NCBI GenBank assembly: GCA_944739405.2
Contig: CALYKY020000268.1
Coordinates: 18,001 to 82,000 of the forward strand
Length of the DNA stretch: 64,000 nt
Origin: Euclidia mi
Lineage: Eukaryota; Arthropoda; Insecta; Lepidoptera; Erebidae
Reading direction: 5' to 3'
Numbering within the stretch: position 1 is the first letter of the stretch; every line of letters starts with the position of its first letter. Positions 9,836 to 20,040 of this stretch are shown here, piece by piece. The position numbers and the translations under genes are program-made. The notes below the pieces were generated by a model that was not told the origin of the DNA, made no database searches, and saw nothing but the letters and a program-made list of their open reading frames with translations.

Positions 9836-11040
9836 ATCTTGGTGAAATTACAAACGAGTTATTATAATATCTTAGTAAAGGTAAAACTAATTTAAAATTA
9901 TTCTGTGTCCATAATGTAAAAGTATCATTACTAAAGTCTAATATAGATCTATGTTTATTAAGAAAGTCTTGACCGATGATGCCATTTGCCCTACATGGCA
10001 GAGAATCAAATACATAAAGCTTATTACATTTAAGGCGATGCTCACCCGAAGTCAACGTTAAATATACATATCCAATTGCATGGATTTTGCCACCAATTCC
10101 ATTTTAGTCCAAGATCCCAGAGCCGCCAGACCTACGTCATTTTGGCAAAGCTGAAATTTTGAGGATAATTAGTATAAAATCTTGTTAAGAAGTATGCCGA
10201 CCCACTAGCATGAAAGCCGGGCCATTTCACAGGTAGCGCGAAGTAAAGGTACCAAAAAAACATACTTACTTACGTTAAAGTATCAAAGCTGGTATCCAAA
10301 TATGTGTTTAAAAATACTGTCTAAAATTTAAATTCATTATTGCCAGACACTTTCCGTGGGCCATTACTTCTGCCAGACGCCTTGAAAGTTACTTAAAAAT
10401 TATGTAAACTACGTCATTTTAGCAAAGCTAAATTTGATATATGTTACTTAAGATACTATTTTAAGACCCTTCCTAAGCAGCCAGACCAATCCGAAGGGCC
10501 ATTCGTCTAGCCAGACACCATGAAACTTTCCCTGTGAGTGCGAGCGTGCGGCCATTATTCATACGCATGAATGCGTGTGAGTACACTACATTGTCCCAAA
10601 AGACTGTAGGAATATTATTTTGGGTATTAATACAAGAATAAAAGTGTAAAATATATTTTTTCACAAAAAATATATTTGTAGCGGCAAGCTACATAACGCT
10701 TAGTAGTGTGTCTTAGTAGTTCCGTCGTCATTGGGTAGATGGCGATATGTTTTTTTGGTACCTTTACTTCGCGCTACCTGTGAAATGGCCCAGCATTCAA
10801 GTTAGTGGGTCGGCATACCTCTTAACAAGATTGTATACTAATAATCCTCAAAATTTCAGCTTTGCTAAAATGACGTAGGTCTGGCGGCTCTGGGATCTTA
10901 CTCTATTTATAATTACGTCCTCTTTATGGAGCGGAATGTTTTGTTCTAGAACATACTTATATTTCAACGCCGAAATTGTAGCGCCGGTATCCACTAACTA
11001 CGAAAATGGTATGCTATTTGCCGACAACTTAATGTAATAA
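9836..11040 (-). pseudogene. Gypsy aspartic protease split by MITE, unit 1
   Basis: The N-terminal part lies at about 11040-10900 with the active-site motif LVDTGATISALK. The C-terminal part lies at about 10110-9780 with IGGKIHAIGYVYL, PCRANGIIGQDFL (the conserved G-x-D near the fold end) and ILDFSNDTFTLW. A 789-bp MITE sits between them. The protease would cut the Gag-Pol polyprotein. An exact copy is in unit 2 (about 13205-14409). Confidence 0.72.
10111..10899. mobile_element. 789-bp MITE with ~150-bp inverted ends (unit 1)
   Basis: The left end AAGATCCCAGAGCCGCCAGA is repeated in inverse at the right end, and the similarity continues for about 150 bases through GCCGACCCACTA and GGTAGCGCGAAGTAAAGGTA. 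No transposase is encoded; the inner part is AT-rich. It sits inside the Gypsy protease. I could not define a clean target duplication, so the superfamily is open. Confidence 0.75.
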
Positions 11041-11368
11041 TTGGTATCAGTAGCTAAAATAATCTTATTATTCACGAAAAAACTGATTTATTGTCTCATT
11101 GTTTTCCGAATCTGTTAAAACTTGAACCGAACGATTATTAGAATAGTTTTGGCATATACTTTGGTTACCGCGGTTTCTAGGGTAGGACTTACTTGTACCA
11201 CACGATGATCCTCGACCACGCTGAGTGGCTCCGCGGCTCTGCTGCTGCGCCTGCACACCCCCTCGATAGTTGTGGTGACCGCGATAAGCACTAGAATCAT
11301 TTGTACGACCTCTATAAAAATATGATCTATTATAATAATTATTACGATGGCCACGATAATTCTGTTGT
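11041..11368 (-). pseudogene. Gypsy nucleocapsid-like Arg/Gly/Asn-rich gag tail, unit 1
   Basis: The minus strand encodes NYRGHRNNYYNRSYFYRGR near 11340, then SRGATQRGRGSSCGTSK and SYPRNRGNQS, ending at FFRE near 11068. There is no CCHC zinc knuckle. RGG-like and Arg/Asn-rich tails take over RNA binding in errantivirus Gag. It is one frame off the capsid part (11369-11803). An exact duplicate is at 14410-14737. Confidence 0.65.
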
Positions 11369-12319
11369 CTATCTCGCAGAATACATACCTAGGATCTCAC
11401 CGAAACCTGGAGACGTACCAGCCGTGGATGTCTCCTCATCCTTCGCACCTTGTATCGCGTCCTTCATTGACTCGTAGTTCCTAGCTGCAATAATAGTTGA
11501 AAGACGCCGGTTTCGCAAGCCATCGTCAGCCATAGTCATCGCCATCGGCAAGCCAAATTTTTTTATTACCAAATTTTCATTGAGAGGTTTAATTATTTTA
11601 TATGTCTGCAAATCTCCCTTGGCTTGTGATACCGTAAGATCCACAAAAAGTTCTGAAAGCTGATTACCATAGTCCTCAACAGACAAATTATTTTGTTTTA
11701 ATTGCTGTATCTTATTTTGGATTGCGATAGGTGACTTTTGAGGCAATAAAACCCTACGCATATCTGTAATTAAATCCTCAACTTTTGTATATTCAGATTT
11801 CAATTGTAATTTAGCATGCTAAGACAACCTGCTCTTTAATACGAATTGAATTAAATTTAGTTTAAACTCATCCTTAATTAATAGTGAGCTATAATATTCT
11901 ATATTATCAATTAATTGTTTATAGGAACATTCATTATCAATTGTAATCATAGGGAACAAACTCAGAGCTACTTTCAAATTAAAAGACTCCATCTTTATAT
12001 CTTGGTTGTTACTGTTATCACTAGTATTACTACTATTACTAGTACTAGCCATTGAACACAACTCTAAAATTCGATTATACAGTGACGCAAAATCAATACA
12101 AAATGTATTAATTAATATTTGTTCGTTTTGATCAACTTTACCCTTTTTTATATCAGCTAAAATTAATTCTGTTACATTAGTATATTTTTCAAAAACTATC
12201 TTTGCTTCAGACAACTCTTTCTCTAATATATTACCACGCCTACGGTCAGGGCCAATTTTTATCAAATATGTTTTATTAGCTTTGAGTTCCTCATATAAAG
12301 TTTCTAAAGTATGTGCCAT
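11369..12319 (-). pseudogene. Gypsy gag (matrix/capsid part), unit 1
   Basis: The ATG at 12319 opens MAHTLETLYEELKANK and 166 codons to 11819. The next frame continues from 11803 with KIQQLKQNNLSVEDYGNQL, FVDLTVSQAKGD and NENLVIKKFGLP, the helical capsid region of Gypsy-type Gag. A Ser/Asn/Thr low-complexity segment (near 12040) lies between matrix-like and capsid-like halves. A single frameshift near 11815 separates the two ORFs. Gag assembles the particle around the RNA. The copy at 14738-15688 is identical. Confidence 0.75.
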
Positions 12320-12386
12320 TACTTACCATAATTAACACTAATATTATTAGTTATACGTAAACATAACATATTATTATTTATTATTT

Positions 12387-12771
12387 AGCCGTGTGGTTGA
12401 CGGCATAGAATACAAGTGTCACCACCATATCTTCCCGTGGGTGTCGTAAGAGGCGACTAAGGGATAACACGATGCAAATACTATCTTTGCGTAGAGACGG
12501 AAAACTCGACATCAAGCCCTATACGAATGCCTCGTTGGTCTCGCGGCATAAATGTGCGCGTGGGATCGGGAGGTCCCGGTTTCAACTCCTGGGTCGGGCA
12601 GTGTTATTGGGTTTTTCTGTCACGAAATTCTCAGTAGCAGCACGGAGTCTGGAAATGTGCCCGGTACGGCAATAGGCTCGCCCCTTATTACGTGGGACCA
12701 AAGTATATCTGGCGAAAAGTGAGTGTAGAAATACACCTCTGCCTACCTCTTCGGGGTTATAGGCGTGAGAC
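12387..12771 (+). mobile_element. Modular SINE with RTE-like tail (unit 1)
   Basis: It starts GCCGTGTGGTTGACGG with a head ending CGTAAGAGGCGACTAAGGG, known from many lepidopteran genomes. A tRNA-like module follows with an A-box-like TGGTCTCGCGGC (about 12537) and a B-box-like GGTTTCAACTCC (about 12589). The 3' end CTCTGCCTACCTCTTCGGGG..AGGCGTGAGAC resembles the 3' end of the RTE fragments. In unit 1 the tail is cut at the duplication joint. It sits in the Gypsy leader, opposite in strand to gag. Confidence 0.8.
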
Positions 12772-13204
12772 TACTTTCTGCTATTTTTTCAAGATTTATG
12801 TTATAATAACCTTGATACATATCTAAATGTGAAAAATAAACTGAACCAGAAAGTGAATCGAGTACTTCGGAAATATTAGGTAATGGAAACTTGTCGTCTT
12901 CAATACAATTATTTAATTTACGATAATCAATAACTAATCGCCACTTTTTCTGACCAGTTGCATCCGTCTTTGTCGGGACTAGTAACACGGGGCTAGACCA
13001 TTCACTTTGACAAGGTTCTATGACCCCTACACTTAAAATTTTATCAATTTGTTGTTTAATTTCTCCCTTTTGAGAATGTGGTAAACGATAGGGTTTAGTG
13101 AAACTTAGCAATATAACTAGCCAAAAATACACCCTTTCTAATTTCCTTAGAATGCACGACACATTCGTCAGTAAAGTCTGTCTGAAAGTAATGTATAGAT
13201 TCAC
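12772..13204 (-). pseudogene. Gypsy reverse transcriptase, fingers, unit 2
   Basis: Exact copy of 9403-9835. The remainder of RT is absent: after LEKIAESS the frame runs into the SINE of unit 1. This shows the duplication joined the RT interior to the SINE tail. Confidence 0.8.
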
Positions 13205-14409
13205 ATCTTGGTGAAATTACAAACGAGTTATTATAATATCTTAGTAAAGGTAAAACTAATTTAAAATTATTCTGTGTCCATAATGTAAAAGTATCATTAC
13301 TAAAGTCTAATATAGATCTATGTTTATTAAGAAAGTCTTGACCGATGATGCCATTTGCCCTACATGGCAGAGAATCAAATACATAAAGCTTATTACATTT
13401 AAGGCGATGCTCACCCGAAGTCAACGTTAAATATACATATCCAATTGCATGGATTTTGCCACCAATTCCATTTTAGTCCAAGATCCCAGAGCCGCCAGAC
13501 CTACGTCATTTTGGCAAAGCTGAAATTTTGAGGATAATTAGTATAAAATCTTGTTAAGAAGTATGCCGACCCACTAGCATGAAAGCCGGGCCATTTCACA
13601 GGTAGCGCGAAGTAAAGGTACCAAAAAAACATACTTACTTACGTTAAAGTATCAAAGCTGGTATCCAAATATGTGTTTAAAAATACTGTCTAAAATTTAA
13701 ATTCATTATTGCCAGACACTTTCCGTGGGCCATTACTTCTGCCAGACGCCTTGAAAGTTACTTAAAAATTATGTAAACTACGTCATTTTAGCAAAGCTAA
13801 ATTTGATATATGTTACTTAAGATACTATTTTAAGACCCTTCCTAAGCAGCCAGACCAATCCGAAGGGCCATTCGTCTAGCCAGACACCATGAAACTTTCC
13901 CTGTGAGTGCGAGCGTGCGGCCATTATTCATACGCATGAATGCGTGTGAGTACACTACATTGTCCCAAAAGACTGTAGGAATATTATTTTGGGTATTAAT
14001 ACAAGAATAAAAGTGTAAAATATATTTTTTCACAAAAAATATATTTGTAGCGGCAAGCTACATAACGCTTAGTAGTGTGTCTTAGTAGTTCCGTCGTCAT
14101 TGGGTAGATGGCGATATGTTTTTTTGGTACCTTTACTTCGCGCTACCTGTGAAATGGCCCAGCATTCAAGTTAGTGGGTCGGCATACCTCTTAACAAGAT
14201 TGTATACTAATAATCCTCAAAATTTCAGCTTTGCTAAAATGACGTAGGTCTGGCGGCTCTGGGATCTTACTCTATTTATAATTACGTCCTCTTTATGGAG
14301 CGGAATGTTTTGTTCTAGAACATACTTATATTTCAACGCCGAAATTGTAGCGCCGGTATCCACTAACTACGAAAATGGTATGCTATTTGCCGACAACTTA
14401 ATGTAATAA
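13205..14409 (-). pseudogene. Gypsy aspartic protease split by MITE, unit 2
   Basis: Exact duplicate of the unit 1 protease. LVDTGATIS lies on one side and NGIIGQDFL on the other side of the MITE at 13480-14268. Confidence 0.72.
13480..14268. mobile_element. 789-bp MITE (unit 2)
   Basis: Copy of 10111-10899 carried along by the tandem duplication, with the same long inverted ends and the same flanks. It is therefore not an independent insertion. Confidence 0.75.
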
Positions 14410-15688
14410 TTGGTATCAGTAGCTAAAATAATCTTATTATTCACGAAAAAACTGATTTATTGTCTCATTGTTTTCCGAATCTGTTAAAACTTGAACCGAA
14501 CGATTATTAGAATAGTTTTGGCATATACTTTGGTTACCGCGGTTTCTAGGGTAGGACTTACTTGTACCACACGATGATCCTCGACCACGCTGAGTGGCTC
14601 CGCGGCTCTGCTGCTGCGCCTGCACACCCCCTCGATAGTTGTGGTGACCGCGATAAGCACTAGAATCATTTGTACGACCTCTATAAAAATATGATCTATT
14701 ATAATAATTATTACGATGGCCACGATAATTCTGTTGTCTATCTCGCAGAATACATACCTAGGATCTCACCGAAACCTGGAGACGTACCAGCCGTGGATGT
14801 CTCCTCATCCTTCGCACCTTGTATCGCGTCCTTCATTGACTCGTAGTTCCTAGCTGCAATAATAGTTGAAAGACGCCGGTTTCGCAAGCCATCGTCAGCC
14901 ATAGTCATCGCCATCGGCAAGCCAAATTTTTTTATTACCAAATTTTCATTGAGAGGTTTAATTATTTTATATGTCTGCAAATCTCCCTTGGCTTGTGATA
15001 CCGTAAGATCCACAAAAAGTTCTGAAAGCTGATTACCATAGTCCTCAACAGACAAATTATTTTGTTTTAATTGCTGTATCTTATTTTGGATTGCGATAGG
15101 TGACTTTTGAGGCAATAAAACCCTACGCATATCTGTAATTAAATCCTCAACTTTTGTATATTCAGATTTCAATTGTAATTTAGCATGCTAAGACAACCTG
15201 CTCTTTAATACGAATTGAATTAAATTTAGTTTAAACTCATCCTTAATTAATAGTGAGCTATAATATTCTATATTATCAATTAATTGTTTATAGGAACATT
15301 CATTATCAATTGTAATCATAGGGAACAAACTCAGAGCTACTTTCAAATTAAAAGACTCCATCTTTATATCTTGGTTGTTACTGTTATCACTAGTATTACT
15401 ACTATTACTAGTACTAGCCATTGAACACAACTCTAAAATTCGATTATACAGTGACGCAAAATCAATACAAAATGTATTAATTAATATTTGTTCGTTTTGA
15501 TCAACTTTACCCTTTTTTATATCAGCTAAAATTAATTCTGTTACATTAGTATATTTTTCAAAAACTATCTTTGCTTCAGACAACTCTTTCTCTAATATAT
15601 TACCACGCCTACGGTCAGGGCCAATTTTTATCAAATATGTTTTATTAGCTTTGAGTTCCTCATATAAAGTTTCTAAAGTATGTGCCAT
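14410..15688 (-). pseudogene. Gypsy gag including Arg/Gly-rich tail, unit 2
   Basis: Exact duplicate of 11041-12319. Matrix/capsid ORF from ATG 15688 to 15188, second frame 15172-14738, Arg/Gly/Asn-rich tail to 14437. Same frameshifts as unit 1, so the mutations predate the duplication. This copy lies directly downstream of the 5' leader and would be the one read first from the 5' LTR. Confidence 0.75.
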
Positions 15689-15755
15689 TACTTACCATAA
15701 TTAACACTAATATTATTAGTTATACGTAAACATAACATATTATTATTTATTATTT

Positions 15756-16154
15756 AGCCGTGTGGTTGACGGCATAGAATACAAGTGTCACCACCATATC
15801 TTCCCGTGGGTGTCGTAAGAGGCGACTAAGGGATAACACGATGCAAATACTATCTTTGCGTAGAGACGGAAAACTCGACATCAAGCCCTATACGAATGCC
15901 TCGTTGGTCTCGCGGCATAAATGTGCGCGTGGGATCGGGAGGTCCCGGTTTCAACTCCTGGGTCGGGCAGTGTTATTGGGTTTTTCTGTCACGAAATTCT
16001 CAGTAGCAGCACGGAGTCTGGAAATGTGCCCGGTACGGCAATAGGCTCGCCCCTTATTACGTGGGACCAAAGTATATCTGGCGAAAAGTGAGTGTAGAAA
16101 TACACCTCTGCCTACCTCTTCGGGGTTATAGGCGTGAGACTATGTATGTATGTA
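15756..16154 (+). mobile_element. Modular SINE with (TATG)n tail (unit 2)
   Basis: Duplicate of the SINE at 12387, with its 3' tail complete: AGGCGTGAGAC followed by TATGTATGTATGTA. The internal B-box-like GGTTTCAACTCC lies near 15958. The 3' end matches the RTE fragments at 2521-2580 and 51325-51368. Confidence 0.82.
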
Positions 16155-16419
16155 GGACTGAGAGTAAAATATTACGATTATGCACTTATAATTATATGGT
16201 TCAAAGTCCATTGTACGCGCTTAGTTGTTGTAATATTTAACGGTTTACACTTCACGGTTACGTTTTATTTAAGATTTAGCCAAACATTTCTTTTTTTACA
16301 CATTTAACCGAATTTCACTCGTCACTTAGATATTCACTTTTAACACTTTTATCATACTAGGTATCATAGATTGTAGACGAGAGCCGATGTAGGTACATAG
16401 TGAACTGCTAACTTTGTTT
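16155..16419 (-). other. Gypsy leader between SINE and small ORF
   Basis: AT-rich untranslated stretch on the 5' side of gag. No gene, promoter or structured RNA is evident. Confidence 0.5.
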
Positions 16420-16725
16420 TCATACCATCTCGACCTTGGGTCGCCCATGTAATCCTTTTTCAGGAGAATGGCCAGTCCGCCTTGAACTCGATCTCCGAGA
16501 TATTGATGTCCTGTATATTTCCTGACTTATCCAGCGTACATGACAACGCCGGTACAACTGCAGAATATAGTATAAAACGCCGATTCCCAGCACCAGCACC
16601 ACTATAGCTAGCAGTATAGTGATTGTAGAAACATGGAATTTTACCTCCTCTAGATGTAAGTCATTGGAACCGCCAACTGCGTTTTGCACCACTAAGGTCT
16701 CCTCTTTTGTTTGCTTGGCACCCAT
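16420..16725 (-). CDS. Small predicted N-myristoylated membrane protein upstream of gag
   Basis: A 101-residue ORF between the 5' LTR and gag. It starts MGAKQTKEE, a Gly-2 plus basic context typical of N-myristoylation. A strongly hydrophobic segment ITILLAIVVLVLGIGVLYY (about residues 34-53) is followed by a basic, Ser-rich tail (RRSSSRRTG). This layout predicts a small membrane-anchored protein with a cytosolic basic end. It is not gag, pol or a normal envelope, and I cannot name its family. It is intact while gag and pol around it are broken, and lies outside the duplicated segment. Function unknown; a role in membrane targeting of particles is only a guess. Confidence 0.6.
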   Translation of the reverse strand: MGAKQTKEETLVVQNAVGGSNDLHLEEVKFHVSTITILLAIVVLVLGIGVLYYILQLYRRCHVRWISQEIYRTSISRRSSSRRTGHSPEKGLHGRPKVEMV

Positions 16726-16916
16726 TCTTTAGTTCAAAACTGTAGTATTTTTGCACAGAGAAACGAACACGACTTATCGCAATAGCGAGCGTAATTATTA
16801 CTAATAATTTAAACATCTTTAAACTTGCTCACCAAAGTCCGATTGTTTGAAGCACGACCCTTATATGGCATAGAGGTGTCGGTAACGCAAGTAACGAGAT
16901 CTTATGCGCGCGCGAA

Positions 16917-16937
16917 CGCCCGTAGGCAGGGTCACCA
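16917..16937 (-). other. Primer-binding site of Gypsy element
   Basis: On the minus strand TGGTGACCCTGCCTACGGGC directly follows the 5' LTR. It begins with TGG, the complement of a tRNA CCA end, as expected for priming of minus-strand DNA. The tRNA species was not determined. Confidence 0.6.
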
Positions 16938-17091
16938 TGTAAACGCGAAGCTATTTGGGAGAGAAATGATACCACTGGCTGCTCGAATAATACTCTCTAT
17001 ATTTTAGGATAACGCATGATTAAATAGACATGTTGGTTACATACACATACACAAGTATAACATAGGTACATTACATGAATTCCACACTAAA
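16938..17091 (-). repeat. Gypsy 5' LTR
   Basis: 154 bp, TGTAAACGCGAAG at the left and CACACTAAA at the right, where a C-to-A change has spoiled the CA end. Differs from the 3' LTR at several scattered bases, so the insertion is not brand new. Followed by AACG, the target duplication. Confidence 0.85.
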
Positions 17092-17095
17092 AACG

Positions 17096-17503
17096 GGCAC
17101 GACGGTCAAGTTTAGGAGAAGCGCCCGGAATGTCCTCACTGAGCACGTTGTCGTCAGCGTGTCACCGGCAGTGTGGCAGCGTGTCATGGCGAAAGGATTT
17201 GTACACATAGATCTGCAAAGAATCCGGGCCGAAGATCAGAGCCCCTTAATGCAATGCACGCGCTGCCTAGGATAGGGCCACGGCAGAAGGTTCTGCAAGG
17301 AGACGGTGGACAGCTGTAGTCACTGCGGAGGCCCTCATTTGAAGGCAGAGTGCGCGGACTTATTGGCTGGGGAGCCGCCTTCTTGCAGAAACTGCAAGAA
17401 AGCTGGGCTGGTGTCCGCCGATCACAACGCGTTCAGCGACTCCTGCCCAATGCGAAGAAAGTGGGACCGGTTAGCGCGAGCGGCGGTGGCTAACCACTGC
17501 TGA
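17096..17503 (+). pseudogene. R1-like gag C-terminus with zinc knuckles, copy A
   Basis: Continuation of the gag cut at 5195. It reads GTTVKFRRSARNVLTEHVVV, then a first CCHC-type knuckle CTRCLG*GH in which a TAG stop (17273-17275) replaces Tyr. A second knuckle CSHCGGPHLKAEC and a third CRNCKKAGLVSADHNAFSDSC follow, ending at 17503. Three clustered knuckles are normal for R1/Jockey-type gag and bind the element RNA. Confidence 0.8.
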
Positions 17504-17579
17504 GGGCACCCAGGTCTCCCCCAGAGCTCCAACAGATTACGTATTTGCGCAGGCGAATCTGCAGAGGAAAAGGTTGGCT

Positions 17580-18303
17580 ACCGATGAAATGCTCCTGGAA
17601 CTAGAAAACGGCACATGACAGCGGCACTAATTCAAGAACCATATGTTGGCGGAAGTAGACGGATGAAGATGTGCAGCGGAGTCAGGATCTACCAGAGCGC
17701 CAAATTAGGGGAGGGTACTGTGAAAGCGGCAATAGCCGTCTTCAATAACGACGTGAGGGTTAGACAGTACCCAGAACTCACCACAGATAACATTGTTGTG
17801 GTGGGGATCCAAACTGGCGCCTGGGAGATCACGCTGGCATCGGTCTACTTCGAGCCGGACAGACCATTAGCGACATATCTGGAGCATCGAAAGGACGTCA
17901 AGACCAAAATGGGGGCAAGCCACTGATAGTCGGAGAGGACGCCAACGCTAAGAGTGCCTGGTGGGGCAGTGATACTATCGATTCAAGAGGAGAAGAGGTT
18001 GTCGGGGCCCTCGGGGAACTCGACCTGTCGGAGGAGACGCCAACGCTAAGAGTGCCTGGTGGGACAGTGATACTATCGACTCAAGAGGAGAAGAGGTTGT
18101 CGGGGCCCTCGGGGAACTCGACCTGTACGTCCTCAATACCGGAGATACGCCTACCTTTGATACTATAAGAGGGGACCAGAGAATTACGAGCTACATTGAC
18201 ATAACAGCGTGTTCAGCCAATATCCTCAATAGGGTAACCAGTTGGAGCGTGGAGGAGGACTTGGTGAGCTCCGACCACAACGGCATCGTCTTCAAAATAT
18301 CTC
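17580..18303 (+). pseudogene. R1-like APE endonuclease, copy A
   Basis: ORF2 start region: ALIQEPYVGGSRRMK carries the conserved catalytic Glu of APE-type endonucleases, then GIQTGAWEITLASVYFEPD, a DANAKSAWWGS motif equivalent to the GD-N box, and SSDHNGIVF with the catalytic His near 18280. A 98-bp tandem duplication (17938-18133) repeats the DANAKSAWW block, and a frameshift precedes it. The enzyme nicks target DNA to start reverse transcription. Confidence 0.75.
17938..18133. repeat. 98-bp tandem duplication in endonuclease
   Basis: GACGCCAACGCTAAGAGTG begins at 17938 and again at 18036, and about 98 bases repeat with two or three differences (for example GGGGCAG versus GGGACAG). It is a local duplication inside the R1-like endonuclease and causes part of its damage. 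Confidence 0.85.
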
Positions 18304-20040
18304 TTGAAAATCCAAATCATAGAGGTTAAGCGTACCACCAGGATGTACAACACCAAAAAGGCCAATTGGCTGAAGTTTCATAGTAAACTCCACCAATTGG
18401 CCAGCGAGAACAATGTTACGGAGGCAAACCTAGAACACCTGGAGGGGAAAGCCAACATTGACAACGCGGTGGACGCTTATAACGGGATTATCAGAGAAGC
18501 CTGCCGGGCATCGATGCCAATGAAGAAGACTACAGGGAAACTAACGCTGCCTTGGTGGTCGGAGAAGCTCACCGAGCTAAAGAGGGAAGTCTCCAGGCGA
18601 CGACGAAGGATAAGAAACGCTGCGCCGGTTTGTAGATCAAAGGTAGTGCGAGAATACCTCGAGAAAAAGGAGGAATATCAGAGAGAGGCCTCGGGGGCTC
18701 AAACACGAAGTTGGAAGGAGTTCTACTCAAAACAAGACAGAGAGGGTGTCTGGGAGGGAATCTATAGAGTAATAGGTAGGACAAGGGAGAGGCTGGAGGA
18801 CTCACCGCTGTTCAGGAATGGTCACGTCCTGGATGAGAGGGATGCCGCATAATATTTGGCGGAGTCCTTCTTCCAAGACGACGACCCTAACGTAGACAGT
18901 GACTACCACCGCCGCATCAGAGCGGAGGCAGAAATGGTGGGACAAGGTGGGTCTTGCGACCCGCCATTTACCTTGACGGAACTGAAAGCAGCGAGTGAGT
19001 CCTTCAACCCCAAAAAGGCCCCGGGAGTGGATGGCCTCACAGCCGATGTATGCAGCCGAGCCATAGCCAGCTCGCCGCGGACTTTCCTGGCTCTCGAAAA
19101 CAAATGCCTGCAGCACAGCTATTTTCCAAGGAGCTGGAAGGAGACAAAATATATGAGAAGATGATGATGGCTCGCCTCAGGTTTTATTTGCTACCCAGGA
19201 TTAGTACTCTCCAGTACTGATTCATGCCACAGAGGAGCACCGAAGACTCCCTCTATACTTTAATGGAACATATAAGATCTAAACTTAAAGAGAAGAACAT
19301 TATCACAATAATATCTCTAGATATAGAGGGAGCCTTCGACAATGCCTGGTGGCCGGCAATCAGAGTCCGACTGGCTGAGGAAAAGTGCCCTGAGAACCTG
19401 AGAGGGGTCATCGGTAGCTACCTCAGCGAGCGAAGGGTCAGGGTAAGGTACGTTGGAGTGGAGTTTTGTAGAGAAACCGCGAAATGCTGTGTACAAGGTT
19501 CAATTGGGGGCCCCACTCTCTGGAACCTCCTTTTAGACCCGTTCCTTAAGAACCTGGAGCCCAGGAAGATTTACTCCCAGGCGTTTGCCGACGATATAGT
19601 TTTGGTCGTCGATGGTGACACTGTTTTGGAGATTGAGACCCACGCAAATGGCGCCCTCGAACATGTTCGGGAGTGGGGTGTCCGTAATAAATTGAATTTC
19701 GCGTCGCACAAAACAAGTGCCATGGTAATAACCAGAAGATTGAAATACGACACCCCACGACTGAGCATGGGCGGGGTCGACATCCAGATGGCGAGGGACA
19801 TTAAGTTGCTCGGTGTCACCATCGACGACAAGCTTACCTTCGGCAAACATATTAGGAAAGGAAGTAGTAAGGCGATTGCAGTCCATAAGCAACTGCTTAT
19901 GGACTAAGGGATTGAACCCCGAAATCATAAAAACCATCTACATCGCGGTTATTGAACCGATCGTGATGTACGCGGCCAGCGTGTGGGCGCCGGCAGCCCA
20001 AAAACTGGCGAACTTCTGGCGATATGCAAAGTGACTGGGG
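18304..20040 (+). pseudogene. R1-like reverse transcriptase, copy A
   Basis: A linker rich in basic helices (18304-18852) is followed by RT motifs: KKAPGVDGLTADVCSR, FPRSWKE, then after a deletion and frameshift near 19165, MPQRSTEDSLYTLMEHI. The palm follows with SLDIEGAFDNAWW (first catalytic Asp), GSIGGPTLWNLLLDP and QAFADDIVLVVDGD (FADD box near 19590). The thumb ends IKLLGVTIDDKLTFGKHI near 19850. Stop and frame changes near 18852, 19165 and 19905 inactivate it. The RT/RNase H junction is deleted around 20034. Confidence 0.82.

Larger units (their letters stand above)
9403..12771. repeat. Tandem duplication unit 1 (3,369 bp)
   Basis: The first of two direct copies with constant offset 3,369. 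It spans RT fingers, protease, the 789-bp MITE, nucleocapsid, gag and the SINE. Every ORF I compared between the units is identical in translation and the bases look the same. The joint at 12771/12772 has only TA microhomology. Confidence 0.9.
12772..16140. repeat. Tandem duplication unit 2 (3,369 bp)
   Basis: Second direct copy of 9403-12771 at a constant 3,369-base offset. It holds the same MITE, gag, protease, RT fingers and SINE. Its right edge runs on into the complete SINE tail (TATGTATGTATGTA) at 16141, so unit 2 keeps the original leader side and unit 1 the original RT side. Confidence 0.9.
5196..17091 (-). mobile_element. Ty3/Gypsy LTR retrotransposon (errantivirus-like), disrupted
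   Basis: Minus-strand element bounded by 154-bp LTRs (5196-5349 and 16938-17091) with TG..CA ends, one end mutated, and a 4-bp target duplication AACG (5192-5195 and 17092-17095). Order from the 5' LTR: small membrane-protein ORF, gag, protease, reverse transcriptase, RNase H, integrase. A primer-binding-like TGGTGACCC abuts the 5' LTR. Gag lacks a zinc knuckle and has an Arg/Gly/Asn-rich tail, as in errantiviruses; I see no envelope gene. The inside is rearranged by a 3,369-bp tandem duplication and by three kinds of inserted elements, and the genes carry frameshifts. Confidence 0.88.

Noticed and set aside
12540..12610. Functional tRNA gene
   Set aside because: The A/B-box-like stretch lacks a complete cloverleaf and sits in the middle of a SINE.
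5196..17091. Envelope gene in the Gypsy element
   Set aside because: The region between integrase end (5535) and 3' LTR is under 200 bases and not open; the small ORF at 16420 is upstream of gag and too short.
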